In this document: positions 6,733 to 6,827 of the stretch, piece after piece
Layout of the letters: each line of letters begins with the position of its first letter
Position numbering within the stretch: position 1 is the stretch's first letter
Assembly (NCBI GenBank): GCA_947367725.1
Contig: CANBFZ010000097.1
Location: forward strand, 1-6,827
DNA length: 6,827 bases
Origin: an uncultured Eubacterium sp.
GTDB taxonomy: Bacteria; Bacillota; Clostridia; Peptostreptococcales; Anaerovoracaceae
Direction: 5' to 3'
Notes under the pieces: generated by a model
Database searches by the model: none
Seen by the model: the letters and a program-made list of their open reading frames with translations, nothing else
What the model was told of the DNA's origin: nothing
Program-made: the position numbers and the translations under genes

Positions 6733-6827
6733 ATGTTAAGAACATTCAAAAACAAACAAGGCATGGAACTGGTACAGGTAGCGATTCTCATTGCATAGGC
6801 AGAAGCATTGGGGCTGATTTTTAAGAC
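6733..6827 (+). pseudogene. Flp-type pilin gene, broken by in-frame TAG at codon 22, 3' end cut off
   Basis: The frame from the ATG at 6733 begins with a short basic leader, MLRTFKNKQG, then MELVQVAILIA, then TAG at 6796-6798, then AEALGLIFK up to the window edge in the same frame. This is the layout of a Flp/Flp1-like type IVb prepilin: a basic leader, a Gly before the prepilin-peptidase cut, and a hydrophobic helix that begins right after the cut. The hydrophobic helix clearly continues past the stop, so a base substitution rather than a frameshift is indicated; Leu TTG to TAG would need one change at 6797. Gly10 would be the -1 residue; position +5 is Gln instead of the usual Glu. Position directly after tadC and the strong tandem ribosome binding site support a pilin role. 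Possibilities are a decayed copy, amber suppression or reassignment, or a sequence error; the downstream sequence is not visible. Confidence 0.6.

Noticed and set aside
1..6827. CRISPR arrays, tRNA or rRNA genes, insertion sequences, phage attachment sites
   Set aside because: No repeated spacers, cloverleaf-like elements, transposase motifs or terminal repeats were seen; nearly the entire window is accounted for by the listed genes.

Overview
The window looks like chromosomal DNA from an endospore-forming member of the Bacillota, most likely class Clostridia. The evidence is a YlmC/YmxH-type PRC-barrel sporulation protein next to a TepA-like ClpP-fold protein, strong AGGAGG-type ribosome binding sites, moderate GC content, and a Tad pilus operon of the single-membrane type. 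No secretin (RcpA) or RcpC gene appears in the part visible. The species cannot be named from the sequence alone.

Left part, minus strand (1-1959). Reading leftwards from the centre there is a 77-residue PRC-barrel protein (YlmC/YmxH family). Next comes a 238-residue PAP2-superfamily membrane phosphatase with its own good sigma-A-type promoter. Last is a polytopic flippase-like protein of the lysylphosphatidylglycerol-synthase transmembrane family, which runs off the left edge. The last two genes overlap by 11 bases, so they are very probably co-translated and act on related membrane lipids.

Centre (1960-2769). A compact gap of about 58 bases separates the PRC-barrel gene from the divergent, plus-strand tepA-like gene. 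After tepA comes a 71-base gap with a near-consensus promoter (TTGACA, 17 bases, TACTAT) that starts the pilus operon.

Right part, plus strand (2770-6827). This is a Tad (tight adherence) type IVb pilus operon in the order tadZ, tadA, tadB, tadC, then a short Flp-like pilin gene. The first four genes overlap one another and use unusual start codons (probably GTG for tadB and TTG for tadC), which suggests translational coupling. TadZ would localise the machine, TadA is the hexameric motor ATPase, TadB and TadC form the inner-membrane platform, and the small pilin is the assembled subunit.

The most notable feature is at the right edge. The pilin-like reading frame has an excellent ribosome binding site and a typical class III prepilin N-terminus, but an amber TAG codon interrupts it at codon 22. 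The coding pattern continues in the same frame after the stop. Other points worth a second look are the roughly 110-residue predicted extracytoplasmic domain near the N-terminus of TadC, the lysine-less P-loop of TadZ, and a set of palindromes around the PAP2 promoter.
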